A stretch of 64,000 nucleotides of DNA from Ideonella paludis (GTDB lineage Bacteria > Pseudomonadota > Gammaproteobacteria > Burkholderiales > Burkholderiaceae_C): the NCBI RefSeq assembly GCF_018069865.1, contig NZ_JAGQDG010000004.1:1-64000 (forward strand), given 5' to 3'. Made by a program: the position numbers and the translations under genes. Numbering within the stretch: the stretch's first letter is position 1; every line of letters starts with the position of its first letter. The notes beneath the pieces are model-generated. The model was given only the letters and a program-made list of their open reading frames with translations, had not been told where the DNA came from and ran no database searches. Positions 46,353-55,785 of the stretch are shown here, in pieces.

Positions 46353-48340
46353 GCCGCCTGCGGCGCGACCGTGTCGCCGCTGGCATAGATGTGGCGGTGC
46401 AAGCGCGCCGCCACGTCGGCATCAAAGGGATTGCCCGCCTCGATGAAGGCATCGTAGGCATCGGCATCCAGCACCTCAGCCCACAGGTAGACGTAGTAGC
46501 CCGAGGCATACGACGCACCGGCGAAGAGGTGCTGAAAGTGCGGCAGCCTGTGCCGCATGCCCACGGCGCGTGGCATGCACAGGCGCTGCAATGCGGCCTG
46601 CTCGAAGGCCACGATATCGGCCGGTGGCGTGCTTTGCGCGTGGATCTCCAAGTCCACCAAGGCGCTGCCGCAATAGCTCACCGTCTCGTAGCCCTGGCCC
46701 CAGCGCTGCGCCGCTTGCAGGCGCTGCACCAGCGCATCCGGAATCGGCTCACCCGTCTGCCAATGGCGGGCATGTTGGCGCAGCACTTGCGGCTCGGCCA
46801 GCCAATGCTCAAACAACTGCGACGGCAGCTCGACAAAGTCGCGCAGCACCTGTGTGCCCGCGAGGCGGTGATAGGTCACCCGAGAAAGCAAGCCGTGCAG
46901 GCCATGGCCAAACTCATGGAACAGCGTGCGCGCGTCATCAAAGGACAGCAGCGTGGGCTCGCCCGGCGCGCCCTTGGCGAAGTTGTTGTTGTTGACGATG
47001 ATGGGTCGCTCAACCCCCCGGTTACGGGACTGGTAGTTGAAGTCACTCATCCAGGCGCCTGAGCGCTTGGTCTGGCGCGCAAAGTTGTCGTGCAAGAAGA
47101 CTCCGGCGCTGCGGCCCTGGGCGTCAAACACCTCATAGACCTTCACATCAGGGTGATAGGCCGCCACCTCAGGTCGGGCTTCAAAACGCACGCCGAACAG
47201 GCGCTGGGCGCAGTCGAACACCGCCTCGACCATGCGGTCCAGCGGGAAGTAGGGCTTGAGCTCGGACTCTTCAATGCTGAAGCGTGCTTGGCGAACCTTT
47301 TCAGACCAATAGCGCCAGTCCCAGGCCTCGGGCTCGCCCGCCACGCCATGGCTGCGCATCATCGCAATCAAGGCTTGGCGCTCGCGCTCAGCCGCTGGCA
47401 AGGCCCGCTGCCAAACCTCGTTCAGCAGATCGAACACCGCCTTTTGCGAGCCGGCCATGGTGTCGGCCAGCGCATAGTCGGCATAGCAGGCATAGCCGTG
47501 AGCTTCGGCCTGGGCTTGGCGCAGCACCAAGATCTGCCGGGCGACCTCACGGTTATCCGTCTCGCCACCCGTCTCGCCGCGCGCGTTCCAGGCGCGCCAA
47601 GCGGTTTCGCGCAGGTCGCGCCGCTCGGAGAAGGTCAAGAAAGGCACGATCAGGGAGCGCGACAGCGTGATCACATGGCTGCCGGCGGGCAAGCCCCGCT
47701 CCACCGCTGCTTGGGCCGCTGCGGCCCGCACAAAACCGGGCAGGCCGGCCAAATCGGCCTCGCCTAGCAACAGCAATTGATAGCTGGATTCATCGGCCAG
47801 CACGTTTTGCGCAAAGCGGGTGGTCAGCTCGGCCAACTGCTGCATGATGCTGGAGTAGCGCGCCTGAGCCTCGGCGTCAAAGCGAGCCCCCGCGCGCACT
47901 GCGTCTTGGTGCAATCGCTCCAGTAAACGCAGTTGTTCCGGCGCCAACTCCAGGGCATGGCGCCGCTCATGCAAGGCGTCCAAACGCGCGAACACCCCCG
48001 GGTGCATCTTGACCTGGCTGTCATGGGCCGCCAGCAACGCAGCGGTATCGCGCTGCACGGCTTGCAGCTCCGGTGAGGTTTGCGACGACGTCAGGTTGGA
48101 GAGCACGGCTTCGATGCGATAGAGCAAAGCACCCGCTTTGTCCAAGGGCACCACGGTGTTGTCAAAGCTGGGCAGCTCGGTGGCCGCACCAATCGCGTCT
48201 AACTCGGCGATCTGCTGGCGCATGGCTTCTTGCAGGGCCGGGCCGAAGTGGGCGGGGGCGATTTGCGCAAAAGGCGGCAGGCCGAAAGGCCCACTCCAGG
48301 GCAAAAGCAGAGGGTTGGGCGCAACAGGATCTAATGGCAT
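46265..48340 (-). CDS. prlC: M3-family oligopeptidase A
   Basis: 691-residue cytoplasmic zinc metallopeptidase that degrades short peptides, including cleaved signal peptides. It has HEFGHGLHG with the downstream Glu in FVELPSQLFEHW, the family segments VFLHDNFARQTKRSGAW, RPIIVNNNNFAKG and a C-terminal AYTAFRGRLPSLVPLLTKRGL. ATG 48340 starts MPLDPVAPNPLLLPW as in homologues; the frame continues upstream without family support. Its conserved C-terminus lies inside the 88-base overlap with the helicase gene. Confidence 0.92.
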   Translation of the reverse strand: MPLDPVAPNPLLLPWSGPFGLPPFAQIAPAHFGPALQEAMRQQIAELDAIGAATELPSFDNTVVPLDKAGALLYRIEAVLSNLTSSQTSPELQAVQRDTAALLAAHDSQVKMHPGVFARLDALHERRHALELAPEQLRLLERLHQDAVRAGARFDAEAQARYSSIMQQLAELTTRFAQNVLADESSYQLLLLGEADLAGLPGFVRAAAAQAAVERGLPAGSHVITLSRSLIVPFLTFSERRDLRETAWRAWNARGETGGETDNREVARQILVLRQAQAEAHGYACYADYALADTMAGSQKAVFDLLNEVWQRALPAAERERQALIAMMRSHGVAGEPEAWDWRYWSEKVRQARFSIEESELKPYFPLDRMVEAVFDCAQRLFGVRFEARPEVAAYHPDVKVYEVFDAQGRSAGVFLHDNFARQTKRSGAWMSDFNYQSRNRGVERPIIVNNNNFAKGAPGEPTLLSFDDARTLFHEFGHGLHGLLSRVTYHRLAGTQVLRDFVELPSQLFEHWLAEPQVLRQHARHWQTGEPIPDALVQRLQAAQRWGQGYETVSYCGSALVDLEIHAQSTPPADIVAFEQAALQRLCMPRAVGMRHRLPHFQHLFAGASYASGYYVYLWAEVLDADAYDAFIEAGNPFDADVAARLHRHIYASGDTVAPQAAYTAFRGRLPSLVPLLTKRGLLDEGAPSV

Positions 48341-48581
48341 GAAAGTCCAATCGTGGGTGACGACATGAAAAGCAGCAGTGCACCGGCCAAGGCGCCGCGC
48401 AAGGAATAATCCCGCCAGACACTCCCTGAGGCTGAAGACGTGTGGTCTTGGGCGCACTGAATCATCAAAGAATGATGCCACCGATGCCCTGGGACACGCC
48501 TCGCCAAAGACCCCAATAGCCGGGTGGCAGGCCGCCTCAAACAAGGGGGCTCGCCACCCTGCCCCGCCCTATTTGCCCACC

Positions 48582-49673
48582 ATGAGCACCGCCTTTGTTG
48601 CCCCCTTCTTGCGCGTCGGACTTGTCGGCTTCGGTTTTGCCGGGCGCACGTTTCATGCCCCGCTGCTGCGCACCACACCCGGTTTGCAGCTCTGCGCCGT
48701 GGCCAGCAGCCAGCCCGCCGAGGTCCACGCCCAACTCGGGCCCCACACCCAAGTCTGGGCCGATCCATTGGCCTTGATCGCCAGCCCTGAGGTCGACCTC
48801 GTCGTCTTGGCCAGCCCCAACGACAGCCACTTTGCCTTGGCTCACGCTGCGCTGCAGGCGGGCAAAGCGGTGGTGGTGGACAAGCCCTTCACATTGCATG
48901 CCGCCGAGGCACAAGCCTTGGTGAACCTGGCCGAGGCCAAGGGCTTGTTCTTGAGCGTGTTTCACAACCGCCGCTGGGACGGCGACTTTTTAACCCTGCA
49001 AGCGCTGCTGGCCCAAGGTGAGCTGGGGCGAGTGGTGCGCATGGCCTCGCATTTCGACCGCTTTCGCCCCTTGGTGCGCCAGCGCTGGCGCGAGGCTGCC
49101 GGCCCCGGCGGTGGCTTGTGGATAGACCTCGCACCGCATTTGCTGGACCAAGCGCTGCAGTGCTTTGGCGCCCCTGCGGCGCTGTATGCCGACATCGCCA
49201 CCCTGCGCGACGGCGGCCAGGCCGATGACTGGTTTGCCTGCGAGCTGCGCTATGCCTCTGGCCTGCGCGTTCACCTCAGCGCCAGCACCCTGGCCGCCCA
49301 TGCCGCCCCGCGCTTTGTGGTGCACGGCACGCGCGGCAGCTACCGTAAATGGGGCCTGGACGCTCAAGAAGACGCACTGCGTGCGGGCACCCTGCCCGAC
49401 CCAGCACAGCCCGAACACTGGGGCCACGACCCCCAAGCGGGCGAGCTGACCCAAGCCACCGACCCCGCCCAACCCGACCAGCGCCACACCCAAGCCTGGC
49501 CCACCCTGCCCGGCCGCTACCCGCACTACTACGCCGCCGTGGCCGCCGCGCTGCGCGGCCACGGCCCCAACCCCGTGCCGCCGCGCCAAGCCTTGGCGGT
49601 GATGCAACTGCTGGACCTGGGGCGGGAGAGTGCGGCGCGCCGGGCGGAGCTGAGCGTCCAGATCGTCTCCTGA
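48582..49673 (+). CDS. Gfo/Idh/MocA-family oxidoreductase
   Basis: 363 residues. The N-terminal Rossmann domain has GLVGFGFAGRTFHAPLL and DLVVLASPNDSHF; VVVDKPFTLHAAEA carries the conserved EKP-like Lys (here DKP); the C-terminal sheet follows with GGGLWIDLAPHLLDQAL, including the Asp and His expected in the active site. Related E. coli proteins are YdgJ and YceM; a sugar or cyclitol is the likely substrate. ATG 48582 fits; divergent from the M3 gene. Confidence 0.9.
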   Translation: MSTAFVAPFLRVGLVGFGFAGRTFHAPLLRTTPGLQLCAVASSQPAEVHAQLGPHTQVWADPLALIASPEVDLVVLASPNDSHFALAHAALQAGKAVVVDKPFTLHAAEAQALVNLAEAKGLFLSVFHNRRWDGDFLTLQALLAQGELGRVVRMASHFDRFRPLVRQRWREAAGPGGGLWIDLAPHLLDQALQCFGAPAALYADIATLRDGGQADDWFACELRYASGLRVHLSASTLAAHAAPRFVVHGTRGSYRKWGLDAQEDALRAGTLPDPAQPEHWGHDPQAGELTQATDPAQPDQRHTQAWPTLPGRYPHYYAAVAAALRGHGPNPVPPRQALAVMQLLDLGRESAARRAELSVQIVS

Positions 49674-49692
49674 GCACAGCTACACTCGGCCA

Positions 49693-49714
49693 CCCCTGAG
49701 CCTCAGGGGCTTTT
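49693..49714 (+). terminator. Intrinsic terminator after the Gfo/Idh gene
   Basis: Stem CCCCTGA (49693-49699) / TCAGGGG (49703-49709) with loop GCC followed by CTTTTTG. It lies 20 bases past the stop and 22 bases before the yaeQ start. Confidence 0.85.
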
Positions 49715-49735
49715 TGTTGGAACGACACCGCGCCC

Positions 49736-50308
49736 ATGGCTCTCAAATCCACCATTTACAAGGCTCAGCTGCAGATTGCAGACATGGACCGCCACCTCTA
49801 TGCCGACCATGCGCTGACGTTGGCGCGTCACCCCTCGGAGACGGACGAGCGCATGATGATGCGGCTGCTGGCCTTTGCGATGAGCGTGCCCGCCGACGAC
49901 CTGCAAGGCGCACTGACTTTTGCGGGCGGCTTGTCGGACACCGAAGAGCCTGACCTGTGGCAAAAAGACCTGACCGGGCAGTTGGTGCAGTGGATCGAGG
50001 TGGGCCAGCCCCTGGATGAGCGCCGCCTGATCAAGGCCTGCGGCCGGGCCGAGGTGGTGCGCTTGTGGGCCTACAGCAGCGCGGTGCCGGTGTGGTGGAG
50101 CAGCATGGAAGGCAAGCTCTCACGCCTGAGCAATTTAGAGGTTTGGCAGGTGCCCCCTGAGACCAGCAAGGCCTTGGCCGCGCTGGCCCAACGCAGCATG
50201 CAATTGCAGGTGACGGTGCAAGACGGTGCCATCTGGGTGGGCGACGGGCAAAGCTCGGTGCAAGTAGAGCCCATCGCCCTGCGCAGCCTGAAGCCCAGCC
50301 GAGGGTAA
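49736..50308 (+). CDS. YaeQ family protein
   Basis: 190 residues clearly of the YaeQ family: MALKSTIYKAQLQIADMDRH, then ALTLARHPSETDERMMMRLLAFA and DLWQKDLTGQLVQWIEVGQP. The fold resembles PD-(D/E)xK nucleases (acidic E and D of DLW and WIEVGQP, with nearby Lys/Arg), but the biochemical role is not established. ATG 49736 follows a terminator, so it likely has its own promoter in the short gap or is read through. Confidence 0.92.
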   Translation: MALKSTIYKAQLQIADMDRHLYADHALTLARHPSETDERMMMRLLAFAMSVPADDLQGALTFAGGLSDTEEPDLWQKDLTGQLVQWIEVGQPLDERRLIKACGRAEVVRLWAYSSAVPVWWSSMEGKLSRLSNLEVWQVPPETSKALAALAQRSMQLQVTVQDGAIWVGDGQSSVQVEPIALRSLKPSRG

Positions 50309-50455
50309 TCGCCCCCCAAGTTCTCGGGCCTGGGTCGGGCGGCAGGGCTCTGCAGCCCCTGCGGCGCTGGCCTATCATGGCGCCCGACACTCCAGCCGCC
50401 GCACGCCTACCCGGCAGCCGCGGCCTTTTTCGTCCCAACGCCACCCGCGCTGCCC

Positions 50456-52600
50456 ATGACACACCCCTTTTCTCGCCGCCTGATGCTGGCCCTGATCGGA
50501 GCCACCAGCCTGATGACCATGACACCTGTTGCCCACGCTGCCGCCCCGGCCCCTGAAGACCCCTACTTGTGGCTGGAGGACGTACAAGGCGAGAAGCCCT
50601 TGGCGTGGGTGCGAGAGCGCAATGCCGCCTCGCGCGCGGTGCTGGAAGCGCACCCTGATTTCGCCAGCAACAAGCAGCGCTTCCGCGAGATTTTGGATTC
50701 GACCGACCGCATCCCCTATGCCCAACGGGACGGCGACTACTTTGTCAACTTCTGGCGCGACAAGAGCAACCCACGTGGCCTGTGGCGCCGCACCAGCCTG
50801 ACGGAGTACCGCAAGCCCAATCCGCAGTGGGAAGTGCTGTTGGATTTGGACGCCTTGGGCAAAGCCGAGAACGAAAACTGGGTTTGGAAGGGTGCGCGTT
50901 GCCTGGACGGCGCCTCCACCCGCTGCCTGCTGCTGCTCTCGCGCGGCGGTGCAGACGCCGTGGTGGTGCGCGAGTTCGACACCGCCACCAAGCAGTTCGT
51001 CAAAGACGGCTTCAACTTGCCCGAGGCCAAGACGGATGTGACTTGGCTGGACCAAAACCGCCTCTTCGTGGGCACCGACTTTGGCCCCGGCTCACAAACG
51101 GATTCGGGCTATCCGCGCGTGGTCAAGCTCTGGCAGCGTGGCCAGGCCTTGAGTGCTGCCACCACCGTGTTTGAAGGCGAAAAAACCGATGTGGCGGCTG
51201 GCGCCAATGTGGACCACACGCCTGGCTTTAAGCGCGTCACCTTCAGCCGCGCCGACAGCTTCTACACCAGCCAGATGTTTGTATGGACCGAAGGCCAAGC
51301 ACCCGTCAAAGTGGACAAGCCTGCCGATGCCCAGTTCAGCTTCTGGCGCGAGCGCGTGCTGGTGGAGTTGCGCAGCGACTGGAAGGTCAAAAGCAGCAAG
51401 GGCGAGGTCACTTGGCCGCGTGGCAGCTTGTTGGTGGGCGACGCTCAGGCCTACCTGAAGGGCCAGCGAGACTTCACCGCCTTGTTCACCCCCACCGCGA
51501 CCCGCTCGCTGGCGGGCTTCTCGCTCACCCGCAGCCAGGTGCTGCTGAGCGTGCTGGACAACGTGGCCGGCCGCGCCGAAGCCTGGCGCTTTGAGGGCAG
51601 CCAGTGGAAGAAGCGTGACATCGCTGCGCCCTTCCCCGGCACGCTGGGCCTGTCGGCCCTGCATGACCCGCAAGTCAGCAATGACCCCTGGGCCGAGCAC
51701 TTCATGCTGACCTACACCGACTTCGTCACGCCTGATTCGCTCTACCTGGGTGAAGCGGGTAAAGACGGCCTGGAGCGCATCAAGTCGCGCCCGGCGTTTT
51801 TTGACGCCTCGACCGTCAAGGCCGAGCAGCACTTTGCGACATCGAAGGACGGCACCAAAGTGCCCTACTTTGTGATCGGTGCCAAAAACCGCGTGGACGA
51901 TGGCAAAAACCCCACCTTGCTCTACGGCTACGGCGGCTTTGAGCAGTCGATGCAGCCCTGGTACTCGGGCGGCTATGGCACAGCCTGGTTCACCAAGGGC
52001 GGCGTGCTGGTGGTGGCCAATATCCGCGGTGGTGGTGAATATGGCCCAGGCTGGCACCAAGCCGCCATCAAGGCCAATAAGCAAAAGAGCTATGACGACT
52101 TTGCGGCCGTGGCCGAAGACCTGATTGCCCGCAAAGTCACCTCGCCGCGCCACCTGGGCATCCAGGGCGGCAGCAACGGCGGCCTGCTGGTGGGTGCAGT
52201 GATGGTGCAGCGCCCTGAGCTGTTCAATGCCGTGGTCTGCCAAGTGCCGCTGCTGGACATGCGCCGCTTCCACACCCTGCTGGCCGGTGCGAGCTGGATG
52301 GCCGAATACGGCAACCCGGATGTGCCCGAAGAGTGGGCTTACATCTCCAAGTACAGCCCTTACCAGAACGTGAGCAAGGGCAAGACCTATCCCAAGGTCT
52401 TCTTTGTGACCTCGACGCGCGATGACCGCGTCCACCCTGCGCACGCCCGCAAGATGGCCGCGCGGATGATCGAGCAAGGCCACCAAGTGCTGTACTACGA
52501 GAACATCGAAGGCGGCCACGGCGCTGCGGCCGACAACTCCCAAGCGGCCGACCGTCTGGCCCTGGAGTTCGCCTTCCTCTGGCAACAACTCAAGCGTTAA
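50456..52600 (+). CDS. Periplasmic prolyl oligopeptidase (S9A)
   Basis: 714 residues with a signal peptide (MTHPFSRRLMLALIGATSLMTMTPVAHAAA in pieces), so exported. DPYLWLEDVQGEKPLAWVRERN opens the mature protein as in POPs, followed by a seven-bladed propeller and a hydrolase domain with nucleophile GGSNGGLL, Asp in STRDDRVHPAH and His in EGGHGAA. It cuts short proline-containing peptides. The second S9-type enzyme of the window; the other lacks a signal. A small GNAT gene follows after 7 bases. Confidence 0.94.
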   Translation: MTHPFSRRLMLALIGATSLMTMTPVAHAAAPAPEDPYLWLEDVQGEKPLAWVRERNAASRAVLEAHPDFASNKQRFREILDSTDRIPYAQRDGDYFVNFWRDKSNPRGLWRRTSLTEYRKPNPQWEVLLDLDALGKAENENWVWKGARCLDGASTRCLLLLSRGGADAVVVREFDTATKQFVKDGFNLPEAKTDVTWLDQNRLFVGTDFGPGSQTDSGYPRVVKLWQRGQALSAATTVFEGEKTDVAAGANVDHTPGFKRVTFSRADSFYTSQMFVWTEGQAPVKVDKPADAQFSFWRERVLVELRSDWKVKSSKGEVTWPRGSLLVGDAQAYLKGQRDFTALFTPTATRSLAGFSLTRSQVLLSVLDNVAGRAEAWRFEGSQWKKRDIAAPFPGTLGLSALHDPQVSNDPWAEHFMLTYTDFVTPDSLYLGEAGKDGLERIKSRPAFFDASTVKAEQHFATSKDGTKVPYFVIGAKNRVDDGKNPTLLYGYGGFEQSMQPWYSGGYGTAWFTKGGVLVVANIRGGGEYGPGWHQAAIKANKQKSYDDFAAVAEDLIARKVTSPRHLGIQGGSNGGLLVGAVMVQRPELFNAVVCQVPLLDMRRFHTLLAGASWMAEYGNPDVPEEWAYISKYSPYQNVSKGKTYPKVFFVTSTRDDRVHPAHARKMAARMIEQGHQVLYYENIEGGHGAAADNSQAADRLALEFAFLWQQLKR

Positions 52601-52607
52601 CCCAAAC

Positions 52608-52886
52608 ATGAGCCAGCCTACCGTTACCCACAATGCCGCGGCCCAGCGCTTTGAGCTGACGGTGGACGGCTTGCTCTGCGAAGCCACCTACCGCCTGAAG
52701 GACGGTGTGATGTGGATGAACCACACCGGCGTGCCCCCGGCACTGGAGGGCCGCGGCTTGGCCAGCCAGTTGGTGGCCGCCGCTGTGGCCCATGCGCGAG
52801 AGCACGGCTTGAAGATCAAGCCGCTGTGCAGCTATGTGGTGGTGTGGATGCGGCGGCACCCTGAGGCCGCCGACCTTCTGGCTTAA
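52608..52886 (+). CDS. Small GNAT-like N-acetyltransferase (YjdJ/Gcn5-type)
   Basis: 92 residues of the short acetyltransferase family: FELTVDGLLCEATYRL, MNHTGVPPALEGRGLASQLVAAAVAHAREHGLKI (acetyl-CoA loop GRGLAS) and PLCSYVVVWMRRHPE with the conserved Cys. The acceptor is unknown. Cotranscribed with the oligopeptidase. Its TAA shares bases with the stop of the convergent TonB-receptor gene in a TTAA. Confidence 0.9.
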   Translation: MSQPTVTHNAAAQRFELTVDGLLCEATYRLKDGVMWMNHTGVPPALEGRGLASQLVAAAVAHAREHGLKIKPLCSYVVVWMRRHPEAADLLA

Positions 52887-55117
52887 ATCTTGATTTCCAA
52901 CTGCGCCCGCCAGGTCATGGCGGTAGGCGACACCGTCTGCGCGACTTCGTCACCCACTTGAGAGGTCGAGCCGGTGTCCAGCGGCGCCAAATTGCTGAGC
53001 GACACGCGCAGGCGCCACGCTGAGCTGAAGCTCCACAAGGCATAGGCATCAATGACCCGCTTGGTGGGCTGCTCCAGCCATTGGTTTTCGGCCAGGCGGG
53101 TGGTGTAGCCTGGGGTGTAAGAGACGCTGCTGCCCACGGTGAGGGGCATGTCCTTGACCTTCCAGTCGGCGCCGATGTTCAAAGTACCACCGGGCTGGCT
53201 GTCCAAGCGATTGTTCGGCCCGACCACGCTGTCCACACGCGACACATACAGGCTCAGATTGGCGCGCAGGTCCACCTGTGGCGCGTCTTGCACCCATTCC
53301 GTGAGCCGCCCTTTGGCCTCCAATTCCACGCCTTGTGTGGTCGCTCGCCCGACGTTTTGAGGTCTGGACACATAGCGCGGCGTGGCCGACCACGACACGT
53401 CCTCCAAAGACACCACGGAGCGCATCAGGTCCGTGATGCGGCGGTGGAACAGGTTGACGCTCAACAAGCCGCCACCGGGCAGGTAGCGCTCGGCCGCCAA
53501 GTCAATGCCAGTGGCCAACTCGGGCTGCAGGGCTGGGTTGCCGGCGCGGTCGGGCGAGGTTTCGCTGTTGCGGGTGGCGAGGCTGGGCCAGGCCACCAGT
53601 TGGGTCAGCGTGGGGGATTTGTAGCTGCGCGTCAGGCTGATGCGCACCTGGTCGCGGCTCTTGGGCTCGGGCCGCCACAGTGCATGCAGCAAAGGCGTGA
53701 CCACGCTGCTGGTGTTGCTCACCGCCGGTAATTCTCCCAGTGGCTCGCCTTGGGTGCGGATGCCTTCCCAGCGCAAGCCACCATGCACCGCCCATTGCGG
53801 TGTCAGGCTCCATTCGTCTTGCCCAAACAGGGCCACGCGCCGTGTGGAGGCGGCCAGGTTGTCACCAAAGCCCACCAGACGCGGCTGACCGTTGAGCAAG
53901 GGCTCGCGCTGGTCATCGCGCTGAGCGGCTTCGGCTTCCAAGCCAAACACCAAGTTGTGGTCGTTATCGAGCAGCTTGCTGCCCTTGAGGTTGATCTGCT
54001 GGGTGCGCTCGGTGCTGCGGGTGTGGTCTTGCACCACATCCGGCGTGCTGCCACCGTCAACGCTCTCTAAGCGCTGCGACTGCCCGGTGCTGCGCGATTG
54101 GCTCACACCGCCTCGGGTTTCCAGGCGCCATCCATCCACCGTGGTTCGCCATTGGCCATTCAAGCGCACCAGGGCGAAGTCACTGTCGTTCTCGCCCGTG
54201 GTGCTGCACAGCAACTGGCGGTTAAACGGCGCTTGGCCATCGCAGGCCACCGGTTGGTGGCTGAAGCTGGCCTGCCGCGTCCCCGAGCCCTTGGAGACCA
54301 CCATCATGGGCATGATCATCAGGTTGTCCGTCTCACTCAGCCGCCATTGCAGCCGGGCGCTGGCGTGCAGGCCTTGGCGTTCGTCGGTGCTCTGGGCACG
54401 CTCCACCTGCACCCTCTCGGGGGTGGTGGTGGTCGTTGTGGAGGACTCCTTGCCCTGGCGCCGCCAGGCGGTGGCCGAGACGTTGTAGTTGAAGCTGTCG
54501 ATCTGGTCGTCGCGGGTCCAGCCCACAAAGCCACCGGGCTCGCCGCGCTCGACCCCCACGCCCAACTTCAGGTCGTTGAGCCGCTTGGTGAAGCCCTCGC
54601 GGGTGATGATGTTGATGGTGCCGCCAATGGCGCGGGCGCCCGTCTCAGCCGTGGGGGCCCGGATGATCTCGATGCGCTCGATCTGGTCGGGGCTGATGGA
54701 GTCCAGCGACAGCCCGCCTTGCACGCGCTCCCCGTCGATCAAGATCTGCGTGTAGCCCGCCCCCAAGCCGCGCATGCGCGGGTTGCCCCCCCGGCCGGGT
54801 CGGCCGTCGGTGGTGACACCGGGCAGGCGCTTCATCACCTCGCCCAGAGAGGTGTCGCCGAACTTGTCCAGCTCCTCGCGGCCAATGATGATCTTGGCGG
54901 CGGTGGACTGGCGCCGCTGCTCGTCCTCGGTGCGCGTGCCCTTGACGGTCACGCGCTCGGTGGGTGTTGCGGCCGGCTTGGCCGCCGGTGCAGGCTCCGG
55001 CTTGGCCGGGGCCTCGGCCGCAGGGCTTTGTGCCCAAGTGGCACTGGCTGCCACCATGCTGGCGGCCAGCGCCAAAGCAGACTTGGAAAATGGCAGCGTG
55101 GTAAAAGGCATGGGCAT
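52883..55117 (-). CDS. TonB-dependent outer-membrane receptor
   Basis: 744 residues: signal peptide ending ASATWAQ, a Pro/Ala-rich segment, a plug domain (about 50-175) with VKGTRTEDEQRRQ, GDTSLGEVMKRLPGVTTDGR, MRGLGAGYTQILIDGERV and IEIIRAPTAETGARAIGGTINIIT, and a 22-strand barrel. The ligand (siderophore, cobalamin, other) cannot be read off. The C-terminus is QLEIKI rather than the usual aromatic. Starts at ATG 55117 and 55111 are both possible. No transport or sigma-regulator genes adjoin it. Confidence 0.9.
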   Translation of the reverse strand: MPMPFTTLPFSKSALALAASMVAASATWAQSPAAEAPAKPEPAPAAKPAATPTERVTVKGTRTEDEQRRQSTAAKIIIGREELDKFGDTSLGEVMKRLPGVTTDGRPGRGGNPRMRGLGAGYTQILIDGERVQGGLSLDSISPDQIERIEIIRAPTAETGARAIGGTINIITREGFTKRLNDLKLGVGVERGEPGGFVGWTRDDQIDSFNYNVSATAWRRQGKESSTTTTTTPERVQVERAQSTDERQGLHASARLQWRLSETDNLMIMPMMVVSKGSGTRQASFSHQPVACDGQAPFNRQLLCSTTGENDSDFALVRLNGQWRTTVDGWRLETRGGVSQSRSTGQSQRLESVDGGSTPDVVQDHTRSTERTQQINLKGSKLLDNDHNLVFGLEAEAAQRDDQREPLLNGQPRLVGFGDNLAASTRRVALFGQDEWSLTPQWAVHGGLRWEGIRTQGEPLGELPAVSNTSSVVTPLLHALWRPEPKSRDQVRISLTRSYKSPTLTQLVAWPSLATRNSETSPDRAGNPALQPELATGIDLAAERYLPGGGLLSVNLFHRRITDLMRSVVSLEDVSWSATPRYVSRPQNVGRATTQGVELEAKGRLTEWVQDAPQVDLRANLSLYVSRVDSVVGPNNRLDSQPGGTLNIGADWKVKDMPLTVGSSVSYTPGYTTRLAENQWLEQPTKRVIDAYALWSFSSAWRLRVSLSNLAPLDTGSTSQVGDEVAQTVSPTAMTWRAQLEIKI

Positions 55118-55278
55118 GGCGCTCACAGGTGGGCCGGTCAGTTCAGGAATCAAGGCATTTTCATCCAGGGCCGCACCGCCTTGGGTCCAGAGGGTCTTGA
55201 CTTTGCGCTGCAGAAACAGAAAAGCAGCCCGGCGCGAGCGGCGCACCAACGCCGCACCAACGCCGCACAATGGCAGCC

Positions 55279-55785
55279 ATGAACGAGCCACCCAAGACCC
55301 TCAAGCTGCTGACCCTCTGGTTGCTGCTGGGCACTGTCATTTTTTTAGCCTTTCAATGGTGGCTGCATGAGCGCGCCAAACCCCGCATCCAGTGGAGCCA
55401 AGGCCAGGTGACCCTGCAGCGGGCCGCCGATGGCCACTACCACTGGCCAGCCACGCTCAGCGGCCCCAAGGGCCAGCGCGAGGTGGTGTTTTTGATCGAC
55501 ACCGGTGCCACCAGCTCGGTGCTGCCCGGCGACGTGGCCCAAGCCCTGGGCCTGCCCCAGGGCCCGCGCTTTGTGGCGCGCACGGCCTCCGGAGAGGCCG
55601 AAGGCTGGCGCAGCACGGTCGATCTGGCCTTGGAAGGCGGCTTCACCCTGGACCGCATGGCCATCTCCGTGCTGCCCAGCCTCTCCGACGCGCCTTTGCT
55701 GGGCATGGATGTGCTGGGCCGGCTGCGCCTGGAGCAAGGCCAAGGCGTGATGACGCTGCGCCTGCCGGAGGCCCCGCGTGACTGA
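55279..55785 (+). CDS. Retropepsin-like aspartic protease (TIGR02281 type)
   Basis: 168 residues: one N-terminal membrane helix (LLTLWLLLGTVIFLAFQWW) and a single pepsin-like lobe with the catalytic FLIDTGATSSVLP and a later SDAPLLGMDVLG, the hydrophobic-hydrophobic-Gly element. As in retroviral proteases a dimer would be needed for activity. ATG 55279 (MNEPPKTLKLL) is preferred; ATG 55270 is in frame. The fusion gene starts inside its last codons (8-base overlap), so the two are coupled. Confidence 0.88.
   Translation: MNEPPKTLKLLTLWLLLGTVIFLAFQWWLHERAKPRIQWSQGQVTLQRAADGHYHWPATLSGPKGQREVVFLIDTGATSSVLPGDVAQALGLPQGPRFVARTASGEAEGWRSTVDLALEGGFTLDRMAISVLPSLSDAPLLGMDVLGRLRLEQGQGVMTLRLPEAPRD

Noticed and set aside
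55200-55270. Tandem CACCAACGCCG repeat upstream of the protease gene
   Set aside because: Only two short copies; too little to call a repeat element.
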